Below, piece by piece: positions 1-6,521 of a stretch of DNA of 40,507 nt. Both the position numbers and the translations under genes were made by a program. The notes under the pieces were generated by a model. That model did no database searches, had not been told where the DNA came from, and was given only the letters and a program-made list of their open reading frames with translations. Within the stretch, counting starts at the first letter, position 1. Each line of letters opens with the position of its first letter. The stretch covers positions 1 to 40,507 of the forward strand of contig JBFWMD010000026.1 in assembly GCA_050251775.1 (NCBI GenBank), written 5' to 3'. This DNA is from Paucidesulfovibrio sp050251775 (GTDB lineage: Bacteria; Desulfobacterota; Desulfovibrionia; Desulfovibrionales; Desulfovibrionaceae).

Positions 1-54
1 TATTAAGGGCGGGATGGTAACCGGAAATTCTTGTTGACTTCGGAAATCCCTTTC

Positions 55-138
55 GCGCCGGAGTGCGGATGCGCAGCATCGCGCTCCGGCGCAGAATGGG
101 AGTGCAGAGGGGCCGCGCCCCTCTGCCCGCCGGAGGCG
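55..138 (+). repeat. Intergenic structured repeat, copy 1
   Basis: This GC-rich element just downstream of motB can form three hairpins. An outer stem pairs 55-63 with 84-92, an inner stem pairs GATGC (68-72) with GCATC (76-80), and a 10-bp stem pairs GCAGAGGGGC (104-113) with 117-126. A diverged copy in inverted orientation lies at 40146-40228, and several stem positions differ by compensatory changes. It may also act as a 3' end for the motB transcript, although there is no clear T-tract. Confidence 0.8.
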
Positions 139-146
139 AAGTCTTT

Positions 147-851
147 TTATTCCTGATCAGGCCGCACGAGGATGACGACCCTGCGGTTTTTTTTGCGTCC
201 GTTTTCCGTGTCGTTGGGAGCTTTGGGCCGGGTATCGGCGAGTCCCACCACGCGGATGCGTTCCTTGGGGAAGCCGTCCTCGATGAAGAAGCGGGCCACG
301 GCGCTGGCCCGGGCCGAGGAGAGTTCCCAGTTGGAGGGGAACTGTGCGGACTGGATGGGCAGGTTGTCGGTATGGCCTTCGATGGTCAGGGCGTAGTGCG
401 TGCCGGAGAGGGGTCCGGCGAGCCGGGCGAGCAGTTGGCGTGCTTCGGGCTTGAGCTCGGCGCGTCCGAGGTCGAAGAGGATGCGGTCGCCCAGGCTGAT
501 GGCCACGGCGTGGGGCTCGGCGCGCATTTTCAGTTCCACGTGTTCGCGGTCCTGACCGATGAGCGCGGCGAGTTCCAGTTGCAGCTCGAAGAGATTTTTT
601 TGTTCCCGGCCCACCACCCCACGCACGGCTCCGGTTTGGGGCTGCGCTTTTTGGGCCGGGGTTTGTTTGCCGCCCATGGCCTGGGCCATGACGCTGGACA
701 TGGCGTCGTATTTGTCGCGGTCCACCTTGGTCACGCTGAGCATGAGCACGAAAAAGCAGAGCAGCAGGGTCATCATGTCCGCGAGGGTCAGGCTCCATCC
801 GGAGTCCGGGTCATCGTCGCGCGGTTTGCGCTTTGGCACAAAGTGCTTCAT
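147..851 (-). CDS. motB: Flagellar motor stator protein MotB
   Basis: This 234-aa protein is the peptidoglycan-anchoring half of the ion-driven stator. After a basic N-terminus, one membrane helix (about residues 20-40) carries the motif ADMMT, whose Asp25 aligns with the ion-binding Asp32 of E. coli MotB. An OmpA/MotB domain (about 115-225) shows the peptidoglycan-binding signature EGHTDNLPI and SNWELSSARA. It is last in a three-gene minus-strand operon, 12 nt after motA. The name MotB rests on the neighbouring motA and the Asp motif; sequence alone does not separate H+-driven from Na+-driven (PomB) stators. Confidence 0.95.
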   Translation of the reverse strand: MKHFVPKRKPRDDDPDSGWSLTLADMMTLLLCFFVLMLSVTKVDRDKYDAMSSVMAQAMGGKQTPAQKAQPQTGAVRGVVGREQKNLFELQLELAALIGQDREHVELKMRAEPHAVAISLGDRILFDLGRAELKPEARQLLARLAGPLSGTHYALTIEGHTDNLPIQSAQFPSNWELSSARASAVARFFIEDGFPKERIRVVGLADTRPKAPNDTENGRKKNRRVVILVRPDQE

Positions 852-863
852 GGCGGAGCGCCT

Positions 864-1634
864 TTAGCCTTTGATGCTGGACCAGCGTTTGGGCGGCAGG
901 TAGCCAGTGAGCTTGTCGCGGACAATGGGCGCCGGGGTTTTTTCCTTGATGAAGAGGATGCCGTCGCGCAGCACGCACATGAGGATGGTGCGTTCTTCCA
1001 CGCGTTTTTCCACTTTGGTGGCGATGGGCGTGAAGAGCATGTTGGCGAAGAGCGCGCCGTAGAGGGTGGTGGTCAGTGCCGTGGCCATGGCTGGTCCGAC
1101 TCCGCCGATGTCGTCGCCCATGGCCTGCATCATGGCGATGAGGCCGATGAGCGTGCCGATGATTCCGAAGGCCGGGGAGAGCCGGGCCATGGTCCGGTAG
1201 ATGCCGGCAGCGGAGTATTCCTGGTCGTGGAACTGCTGGATGCGGTTGTCCAGGATTTCGCGCAGTTCGTGCTTGGAATAGCCGTCCACGAGCATCTGGA
1301 GGCCGTCGCGCAGAAATTCGTTGTCGATCCGGGGGATCAGGGTTTCGAGGTGTTCCTCGCCGTGGACCGTGGCCTGCTTGGAGATGTCCACCAGCGCCTT
1401 GATGTAGTTGCCGATGGGCAGTTCCTCGGCGCCGAGGGCGGTCATGAACACGGCGAAGACGCGCATGACTTCTTTGAGCGGGTAGCAGATGAACGTGGCG
1501 GCGATGGTTCCGCCGAAGACGATGGCGAAGCCCGCCGGGTTGAGGAACACGCCCACGGAGTCGGTGGACATGTATGTGGCGCCGCAGAGGATGCCCACGC
1601 CGCAGATGATGCCGATGATGGTGGCGATGTTCAC
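864..1634 (-). CDS. motA: Flagellar motor stator protein MotA
   Basis: This 256-aa MotA/TolQ/ExbB-family channel subunit has two N-terminal membrane helices (residues about 2-20 and 30-50), a large cytoplasmic domain and two C-terminal helices. The conserved segments LSPAFGIIGTLIGLIAMM and ALFANMLFTPIATKVEKRVEE match the third and fourth helices, including the family's conserved prolines. The cytoplasmic loop of MotA is the known contact surface for the FliG C-terminal domain. That is notable because the gene just upstream, overlapping by 4 nt (1631-1634), encodes a FliG_C-like domain. Co-translation of the fusion, MotA and MotB is likely. Confidence 0.95.
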   Translation of the reverse strand: MNIATIIGIICGVGILCGATYMSTDSVGVFLNPAGFAIVFGGTIAATFICYPLKEVMRVFAVFMTALGAEELPIGNYIKALVDISKQATVHGEEHLETLIPRIDNEFLRDGLQMLVDGYSKHELREILDNRIQQFHDQEYSAAGIYRTMARLSPAFGIIGTLIGLIAMMQAMGDDIGGVGPAMATALTTTLYGALFANMLFTPIATKVEKRVEERTILMCVLRDGILFIKEKTPAPIVRDKLTGYLPPKRWSSIKG

Positions 1635-2809
1635 GCTTGCTGCGCTCCCTTGCTGCCTTTGATCATGCCGATGAGTTCCTCCTGCACGTCCCAGGCTTCG
1701 CCTTCATCGGGTTCGGGCCGGTTGGAGGCTTCCTCCTCCACGATTTTGGCGATTTTTTTGGCCAGCACGCCCAGGATGCGTTCGCGGGCTTCGTCCCCGG
1801 CCACGGCCAGGAGCACGCCGATTTTATAGTAACCGAGCTTGGCGAGTACGTCCTTGAGCGTGTTTTTGTCCACGTGGACCACGTCGTTCACATCTTCGAG
1901 TTCCTCAAGGCGCTTTTTGCGGCGTTTGACGGACCTGAAGAAGTCTGGCCCCTTGCCCTGGGCCCAGGCCAGGGTGTTTTTCTGGTCGAAGAAAAACAGG
2001 GATTCGGGGAACTCGCCCTGAGAGATTTTTTTGTAGAGGATTTCCGGGGTGCTCTCCACTTCCTTGGCCAGGTCGTGGATGTCGAAGTATTCAAGCGCGC
2101 AGATATCCGCCTCCCGGTCTCTGAGTTCGCGCTGGAGGTTGGCGGCCACCTGCAGGAAGGTCTTGGGATCGGCCAGCCGGATGAATTTTTCAGCAAAGGC
2201 TTTGTCCATCTGCCGGGAATTGAGTTCGATGATTTTAAGATTGGCGAGCTGTTCGAGCACGCGGTCGATTTCGAGTTGGGAGACAAGCAGAATTTCCTTG
2301 CAGATGCGGAGGAACTCGGAACGGCGCAGGCCCAGACCATGGTGCTGATCTTTTTTTGCCTCGGCTGCGGGGGTCTGGGCGTGGTTGCGGTCGGCCATCT
2401 CCAGCAGGCGGCAGATGGAAAGGAAGGTGTTGCCGTGTCCCGGGGCTGGCGTTCCGGAGACGCGGGCGTCGGCCTCGCGCAGACGGCGGGTGGTCAGGGC
2501 CAGGAGCCTCTGGATGGTTTTGGGGCATTGCGACAGGAGATTCTTGAGGAATTGCTGGGTCAGGATCATGATTTCGGCGAATTCGGCGGCTTCGGCGTTG
2601 TCCGTGCGTGGTGCGCCGGCCAGCGCGCCCATTTCACCGAAAAGTTCACCGGGTCCAAGGCGCACGAGAATCTGCTTTTTGTTGTTCTGGGTTCGGTAAA
2701 TGTTTACCGTACCCTTTTTGATCAGAAACGCCGTGCTGCCGGGCTGGCCTTCGCGATAGATGGCCTGTCCCTTGTAGAACGATTTTACGTTGGAAAGCTC
2801 CGTACTCAT
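1631..2809 (-). CDS. Cyclic-nucleotide-binding domain / FliG_C-like fusion
   Basis: This 392-aa protein starts at the ATG preceded by AAGGAAGCAAC (2809); an upstream in-frame ATG lacks a ribosome site. Residues about 5-115 form a cNMP-binding (Crp-type) domain with a phosphate-cassette-like GELFGEMGALAGAPRTD. Residues about 130-205 look like a degenerate winged helix. A middle segment (about 235-300) contains DLAKEVESTPEILYKKI. Residues about 303-385 resemble the FliG C-terminal torque domain, e.g. VDKNTLKDVLAKLG and GDEARERILGVLAKKIAKIV. By hand alignment the charged torque residues Arg281, Asp288 and Asp289 of E. coli FliG map to Lys, Glu and Glu, while Arg297 is not kept. It is the first gene of the motA-motB operon. 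I infer a ligand-controlled motor regulator rather than a DNA-binding Crp protein. The ligand is unknown. Confidence 0.8.
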   Translation of the reverse strand: MSTELSNVKSFYKGQAIYREGQPGSTAFLIKKGTVNIYRTQNNKKQILVRLGPGELFGEMGALAGAPRTDNAEAAEFAEIMILTQQFLKNLLSQCPKTIQRLLALTTRRLREADARVSGTPAPGHGNTFLSICRLLEMADRNHAQTPAAEAKKDQHHGLGLRRSEFLRICKEILLVSQLEIDRVLEQLANLKIIELNSRQMDKAFAEKFIRLADPKTFLQVAANLQRELRDREADICALEYFDIHDLAKEVESTPEILYKKISQGEFPESLFFFDQKNTLAWAQGKGPDFFRSVKRRKKRLEELEDVNDVVHVDKNTLKDVLAKLGYYKIGVLLAVAGDEARERILGVLAKKIAKIVEEEASNRPEPDEGEAWDVQEELIGMIKGSKGAQQA

Positions 2810-2897
2810 GTTGCTTCCTTGTACGAGTTGCCCTTTGGAGCCGCTCGGGGCATGTTGTCCCAATCGAATAAAAAGTTAGCTTTTTTTACACAAAAGC

Positions 2898-2934
2898 ACA
2901 ACACGTGGAATTCCCGTTGTTGCCGACGTGTTGT
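2898..2934. promoter_or_regulatory. Inverted repeat between stator operon and bactofilin
   Basis: ACAACACGT (2898-2906) and ACGTGTTGT (2926-2934) form a perfect 9-bp inverted repeat with a 19-nt spacer. It sits in the 257-bp divergent region (2810-3066) between the stator operon and the bactofilin gene. It could be a regulator site acting in both directions. I could not place convincing -35/-10 or sigma-28 boxes for either gene. Confidence 0.4.
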
Positions 2935-3066
2935 TGAGTGGAAAGAAATCGAGGCAGCAATATGTAACGGAAAAAGCGCTTGGGTTTTTGTCGGATCCAG
3001 CGTATATGAAGACACGAAATCCAGGGAATGCGAGCATTTCCAATGCTACCGCGAAAGGAGCTGAGT

Positions 3067-3549
3067 ATGGGCTTTTTCAAAAAGAACCTGTCCGGAGCGG
3101 GCGAACGCTCCAGTAATGAACTGAACGCGTTTCTCGGTGCGGGTACCGAATACAGCGGGCGCTTGGACTTTGTCGGTACCGTCCGCATCGACGGTGTTTT
3201 CCATGGTGAAATTTCTTCAGACGGAACCTTGGTCCTCGGGAAGGATGCTCTGATCAAGGGGCAGATCAAGATCGGAACGCTCATTTCCAATGGGCAGATT
3301 TACGGAGATGTCTCGGCCTCGACCAAGGCGGTGATGCAGAAGCATTCCATCCTGGACGGCAGCCTGCGCACTCCGGCCTTGGTGGTGGAAGAGGGTGCGA
3401 CCATCGAGGGCGGTGTGGAAATGAGCGACCGGGAACCGCGCAATGCGTTCGTGGTATCCACTTCGGCGCTTTCCGTGGAGAGCGGGAGCGGGCTGTCGGC
3501 TTCGGGAGCGGCCACGGTTGAGGAGCCGGAGGGCATTGAGGTCGGATAA
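3067..3549 (+). CDS. Bactofilin (polymer-forming cytoskeletal protein)
   Basis: This 160-aa bactofilin starts at the ATG following AAAGGAGCTGAGT (3067); upstream in-frame ATGs lack such a site. The short N-terminal tail MGFFKKNL is followed by the bactofilin beta-helix (about residues 20-115), with its repeating pattern of Gly and hydrophobic residues, as in GTEYSGRLDFVGTVRIDG and GQIYGDVSASTKAV. The C-terminal tail is low-complexity and rich in Ser, Ala and Glu. Bactofilins polymerise without nucleotide and act as scaffolds for cell shape, polar structures or flagellar placement. It is monocistronic and ends in a strong terminator; divergence from the stator operon is suggestive but not proof of a motility role. 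Confidence 0.92.
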   Translation: MGFFKKNLSGAGERSSNELNAFLGAGTEYSGRLDFVGTVRIDGVFHGEISSDGTLVLGKDALIKGQIKIGTLISNGQIYGDVSASTKAVMQKHSILDGSLRTPALVVEEGATIEGGVEMSDREPRNAFVVSTSALSVESGSGLSASGAATVEEPEGIEVG

Positions 3550-3577
3550 TTTTTTCGGTGTTTGTTGAATGAGAATC

Positions 3578-3610
3578 GCCCCCGCTTCCATCTGGAAGCG
3601 GGGGCTTTTC
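3578..3610 (+). terminator. Rho-independent terminator of bactofilin gene
   Basis: A perfect 13-bp stem (GCCCCCGCTTCCA at 3578-3590 pairing with 3593-3605) with a minimal loop is followed by TTTTC. It lies 28 bp after the bactofilin stop codon. Confidence 0.92.
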
Positions 3611-3714
3611 ATTGGCTCCTGAGGGAGCGGGGCCGGCAGCATGCGGGGAGGGAGGGGGGCCGCTCGGCAGGGTCCGTTTTCGGGAGGGGGACGAACTCTG
3701 CCTGCTGCAAGGCC

Positions 3715-3835
3715 CGAAATTTGTGGGGCCGGAGAACCCGGCCCCGCCCAAAAAAGGAGGGAGTAATGGACAGGAAACGCCCGCCCCGCACCCACTTCAA
3801 CCGTTTTGTTTTTTCTGCGGGACGTGCTTCCTGAT
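3715..3835 (-). ncRNA. Candidate sigma-54-dependent small RNA (A)
   Basis: No protein gene lies downstream of the sigma-54-like promoter at 3845-3861. Transcription from about 3835 toward lower coordinates would give an RNA with a pyrimidine-rich stretch (complement of 3750-3763, an anti-Shine-Dalgarno-like CUCCCUCCUUUUUU). A strong hairpin follows: CCGGCCCC (3738-3745) with GGGGCCGG (3725-3732). The tail after the hairpin is only ACAAATTT, so the 3' end is uncertain and transcription could continue farther. On the other strand the same DNA shows a ribosome-site-like AAAAAAGGAGGGAG before a 22-codon ORF, which is the competing reading. Confidence 0.35.
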
Positions 3836-3844
3836 TACCAAGAA

Positions 3845-3861
3845 TGCAGTCGACGTGCCAA
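3845..3861 (-). promoter_or_regulatory. Sigma-54 (-24/-12) promoter A
   Basis: Read on the minus strand this is TTGGCACG-TCGA-CTGCA. It matches the -24/-12 consensus YTGGCACG-N4-TTGCW at all defined positions but one, with exact GG-N10-GC spacing. It points into the gap between the 3' ends of the bactofilin and Gate-domain genes. AT-rich DNA (3862-3915) and a palindrome block (3926-3997) lie upstream of it, as expected of an enhancer-dependent promoter. Confidence 0.7.
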
Positions 3862-3925
3862 TTGTCGAATAAAGTTATTATATCGAATGATTAGAGTCAA
3901 AGATGAGCAGAATAGCCTTGGGAGA

Positions 3926-3997
3926 GCACAATATTTTGTGCAACCACCTGCACACAATGTGCAGGGAAATGATTTTCAGTTGCACAACTCTGCGCAA
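3926..3997. promoter_or_regulatory. Palindrome cluster, probable activator-binding enhancer A
   Basis: Three palindromes are built from TTGTGCA/TGCACAA-type half-sites. They are GCACAA-TATT-TTGTGC (3926-3941), CCTGCACA-CAA-TGTGCAGG (3947-3965) and the near-perfect TTGCACA-ACTC-TGCGCAA (3980-3997). They lie 65-136 bp upstream of sigma-54 promoter A, the usual range for binding sites of bacterial enhancer-binding proteins. The core at 3928-3955 recurs at 16411-16438. No AAA+ enhancer-binding protein is encoded in the window. Confidence 0.6.
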
Positions 3998-4185
3998 AGC
4001 AACAGAGACCGGGGGTTCTGTGGATGTGCATGCCGGGGAGAAGGAGCGGTCCGAACACTCCAGAAAGACACGGACAGGGGAGAAAAGGTTGGGAGGACGG
4101 GCAGTTGAGGAACATTGGACAGGCGGCGGCAACGTGCAAGGCGGCGGCTGCACGGCGTTCAGGGAAAAGGACGGGAACGTCTGGC

Positions 4186-5157
4186 TCAGGACAGCAGCGC
4201 GTAGCCGGCGGCCACGAGCATGACGCTGAGCACACGCAGGGCCTGGTTGTAGACGATAAGCCGCAGGGCCATGCCCGCCGGGAAAATGCCCGCATAGTAG
4301 GGAAACTGGTGGCGCATGGCACGCATGGGCGAGGAGAGCACGTTGCCCGCGAGCAGGGCGATGACGATCTGCTGGGTGGAGAGTCCTCCCGCGCCGATGA
4401 GCGCACCGGCAGCGGCCAGACCCGCCGTGAATTCGCCAACCATGTGGAAGGCCACGATGCTCAGGGCCTGGGGATCGAGCCAGGCCAGCAGGGAGACGTG
4501 CTCGGCCATGATCCGCTCCAGCCAGTCGATGGCGCCGTACTCTTTGAACAGAAAAAAAACCGTGTAGATGGGCGCGGTGACGTACATGATTTTGGGCAGC
4601 CGCTTTTTGAAACGCTTCCAGGTCTTTTGCAGTGCCGTTCGCCAGCGGTTCGCGTGCGGGTCCTCGTCCTTGAGCAGGCAGACAACGCAGCCCTCGGGCA
4701 GAGGCGGGAGCATGGCCCGACCGAGCAGCACGATGAAAGCCGTGCGCAGGATCGCAGCCAGAGCGGTGAGCCCCACGTAAGCAAAGGCAGCCTGGGCGAT
4801 GAACGGGGCTGTGATGAAGAAGACTGTGGGCAGATGCAGAAAATACGTTGGCAGGCTGTTGAAGAGGTTGGAAAAGATCAGTTCCCGCCGGGTCAGGTCT
4901 CCATTTTCGTAGGCTTCGGCCAGCATGGTGTTGGCGGCCACGCCCGAGAAAAAAGCCAGGGAAAAACTGGCGCCGGAAACATCCTTGAGCCTGGCCGTGC
5001 GGATCAGCGGTTCGGCCAGCCTGGCCACGCTGCGGGTCCAGTTCAGGGATTCGATGAAGTTGCCGACCATCAGGCCGATGCTGATGAAAAAGGTCAACCG
5101 GAGCAGGGGCCAGCCCAGTCCGTTCCAGAGCAGATGCATATCGAGCGTAAAGGGCAT
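4186..5157 (-). CDS. Gate-domain (nucleoside-recognition family) membrane protein
   Basis: This 323-aa polytopic inner-membrane protein belongs to the Gate/nucleoside-recognition family, which includes the spore maturation proteins SpmA and SpmB. Family-like segments include FFSGVAANTMLAEAYENGD, FNSLPTYFLHLPTVFF and VAFHMVGEFTAGLAAAGAL. About eight hydrophobic helices are visible, with a hydrophilic loop near residues 155-185. The substrate is not known for most members, and transport of nucleosides is inferred from the family name only. It follows the VanZ-like gene by 2 nt and is the last gene of a panB operon. Confidence 0.75.
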   Translation of the reverse strand: MPFTLDMHLLWNGLGWPLLRLTFFISIGLMVGNFIESLNWTRSVARLAEPLIRTARLKDVSGASFSLAFFSGVAANTMLAEAYENGDLTRRELIFSNLFNSLPTYFLHLPTVFFITAPFIAQAAFAYVGLTALAAILRTAFIVLLGRAMLPPLPEGCVVCLLKDEDPHANRWRTALQKTWKRFKKRLPKIMYVTAPIYTVFFLFKEYGAIDWLERIMAEHVSLLAWLDPQALSIVAFHMVGEFTAGLAAAGALIGAGGLSTQQIVIALLAGNVLSSPMRAMRHQFPYYAGIFPAGMALRLIVYNQALRVLSVMLVAAGYALLS

Positions 5158-5160
5158 GGG

Positions 5161-5538
5161 CTACCTGGGAGGGGGTGTTTTGTTCAGCAGCAGGAGCCGC
5201 AGGCCAAGTCCGAACAGGCCGCCGGCCACGCCGGAAAAGAAATCAAGAAATTCCGGCAGGCGCCCCCAGGCAGGAGAAAGATCCTGGGCAATCTCGATGA
5301 ATCCGGCAAGAGCCACGGTCAAGGCCGTGGGCAGCCAGAGCGTGGGCCAGTCTATGCGGAAGGGAAAAGCCACGAGCATGACCAGGAAAGCACCGAAGTG
5401 CAGGATTTTGTCGCCAAGGGGCAAAGAGAGGCCCACAGTGGATGGACCCAGGGCCATGAGCAGCACCCAGGAGACATAGACGACCCAGAGCATGCGCCAG
5501 AGGAGCAGCACGCGGCCGGAAAGACGCCGAAAGGTCAT
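5161..5538 (-). CDS. VanZ-like small membrane protein
   Basis: This 125-aa protein has four hydrophobic helices and a VanZ-like pattern: an early YVSWVLLMAL helix, the loop LPLGDKILHFGAFLVMLV with the family's K-HF/HX motif, and FIEIAQDLSP in the third helix. I chose the ATG at 5538, which forms a 4-nt ATGA overlap with the panB stop; an upstream extension would run inside panB. VanZ confers low-level teicoplanin resistance in enterococci, but distant relatives like this one have no established role, and no resistance function is implied. Confidence 0.8.
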   Translation of the reverse strand: MTFRRLSGRVLLLWRMLWVVYVSWVLLMALGPSTVGLSLPLGDKILHFGAFLVMLVAFPFRIDWPTLWLPTALTVALAGFIEIAQDLSPAWGRLPEFLDFFSGVAGGLFGLGLRLLLLNKTPPPR

Positions 5539-6383
5539 GCGAGTTTTTCCCGCTCCCCGTTCGCCAGATGCATGGTGTGCTCCTCGGCTGGAAACGCACC
5601 GCTGCGGACATCCGCGCAATAGCGTTGCAAGGTTTCGGTGATCAGCTGGCCGATCTGGGCGTACTGTTTTACGAACCGGGGCACAAAACGATCAAAGAGC
5701 CCGAGCAGATCGTGCAGGACCAGAACCTGGCCGTCTGTGCTCTTGCCCGCGCCGATGCCAATGGTGGGAATGGACACGGCTTCGGTGATCAGGGCGGCGG
5801 TCTCTTCGGGAATACACTCCAGCACGATGCTGAAAGCCCCCGCATCCTCCATGGCCTTGGCGTCGTCGAGCATGGCGCGCGCGGCCTGGGCGCTCTTGCC
5901 CTGGGCTTTGAATCCTCCGAGGGTGGCCACGTATTGGGGCGTCAGCCCCAGGTGGGCCATGACCGGAATGCCCGCGCGGACCATGGCCGCCACGTGGGGC
6001 GCGTAGTCCTTTCCGCCTTCGAGCTTGATAGCGCGAGCGTGGCCCTCGGAGAGAAAACGACCCGCGTTGCGCACGGCTTCGGCCACATCGGCCTGGTAGG
6101 AAAGGAAGGGCATGTCTGCCACGAGCAGGGCCCGGGACGTTCCGCGCGATGCGGCGCGAGTGTGGTGGACCATCTCGTCCATACTTACGGACAGGGTGTC
6201 CTCGTGGCCGAGAACGACCATGGCCAGGGAATCGCCCACGAGAATCATGTCCACGCCGCTGGCGTCGGCCAGCAGTGCTGCGGGGTAGTCGTAGGCGGTG
6301 ATCATGCAGAGCTTGCGTTCGCCTTTGGCGGCCTGGATGTCGGGAGCCGTGAGCGGTTTTGCGGCGGTGGGATGGCTGGACAT
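5535..6383 (-). CDS. panB: 3-methyl-2-oxobutanoate hydroxymethyltransferase PanB
   Basis: This 282-aa PanB uses 5,10-methylene-tetrahydrofolate to convert 3-methyl-2-oxobutanoate to ketopantoate, the first committed step of pantothenate and CoA synthesis. The (beta/alpha)8 barrel motifs are clear: MITAYDYPAALLAD, metal-binding VGDSLAMVVLGHEDT, VMAHLGLTPQ, the Glu of VLECIPEETA and IGIGAGKSTDGQVLVLHD. Its length is normal for the family. It is the first gene of a tight minus-strand operon with the VanZ-like and Gate-domain genes. No panC or panD is nearby. Confidence 0.97.
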   Translation of the reverse strand: MSSHPTAAKPLTAPDIQAAKGERKLCMITAYDYPAALLADASGVDMILVGDSLAMVVLGHEDTLSVSMDEMVHHTRAASRGTSRALLVADMPFLSYQADVAEAVRNAGRFLSEGHARAIKLEGGKDYAPHVAAMVRAGIPVMAHLGLTPQYVATLGGFKAQGKSAQAARAMLDDAKAMEDAGAFSIVLECIPEETAALITEAVSIPTIGIGAGKSTDGQVLVLHDLLGLFDRFVPRFVKQYAQIGQLITETLQRYCADVRSGAFPAEEHTMHLANGEREKLA

Positions 6384-6469
6384 GGTGAAACCTCCGGACC
6401 TTGTGTAGCAGTTTTGGGGGGGGAGTGAAAGTAGGCGGGCCAGGACACGGAGTCAACCCCATGGAAGAC

Positions 6470-6498
6470 AAAAAGGCCGGACGGTTGTCCGCCCGGCC
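6470..6498 (-). terminator. Terminator of the S24 repressor gene
   Basis: On the minus strand GGCCGGGCGG-ACAA-CCGTCCGGCC (one G-T wobble) is followed by TTTTT. It lies 24 bp past the repressor stop codon and separates that gene from panB. Confidence 0.88.
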
Positions 6499-6521
6499 CC
6501 TGGAAAGCAGGACTGTCAGGC

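Larger units (their letters stand above)
3611..4185. other. Gene-free gap holding sRNA candidate A and its control region
   Basis: The gap lies between the bactofilin terminator and the 3' end of the Gate-domain gene. Besides the promoter, hairpin and palindromes listed separately, 3611-3720 is very G-rich and can fold (GGCAG with CTGCC, GTCC with GGAC), but I recognise no known riboswitch. From 3998 to 4185 I see nothing further I can name. ORFs across the gap have no family resemblance. Confidence 0.6.

Noticed and set aside
63..1829. Long plus-strand ORF opposite motB and motA
   Set aside because: It is the antisense shadow of the stator genes; the Gly/His/Glu-rich translation has no family features.
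2830..2895. Sigma-28-like promoter (TAAA...CGAT) for the stator operon on the minus strand
   Set aside because: Spacing and the -10 box depart from TAAA-N15-GCCGATAA, so it was not listed.
3766..3834. 22-codon plus-strand ORF (starts MDRKRPPRT) with a strong AAAAAAGGAGGGAG ribosome site
   Set aside because: Very short, basic, no family resemblance, and its ribosome site is the exact complement of the pyrimidine run in sRNA candidate A. It remains the main alternative reading of this stretch.
4024..5622. Plus-strand ORF of over 500 codons opposite the Gate-domain and VanZ-like genes
   Set aside because: Antisense shadow caused by high GC; composition (Gln/Gly/His-rich) is not protein-like.
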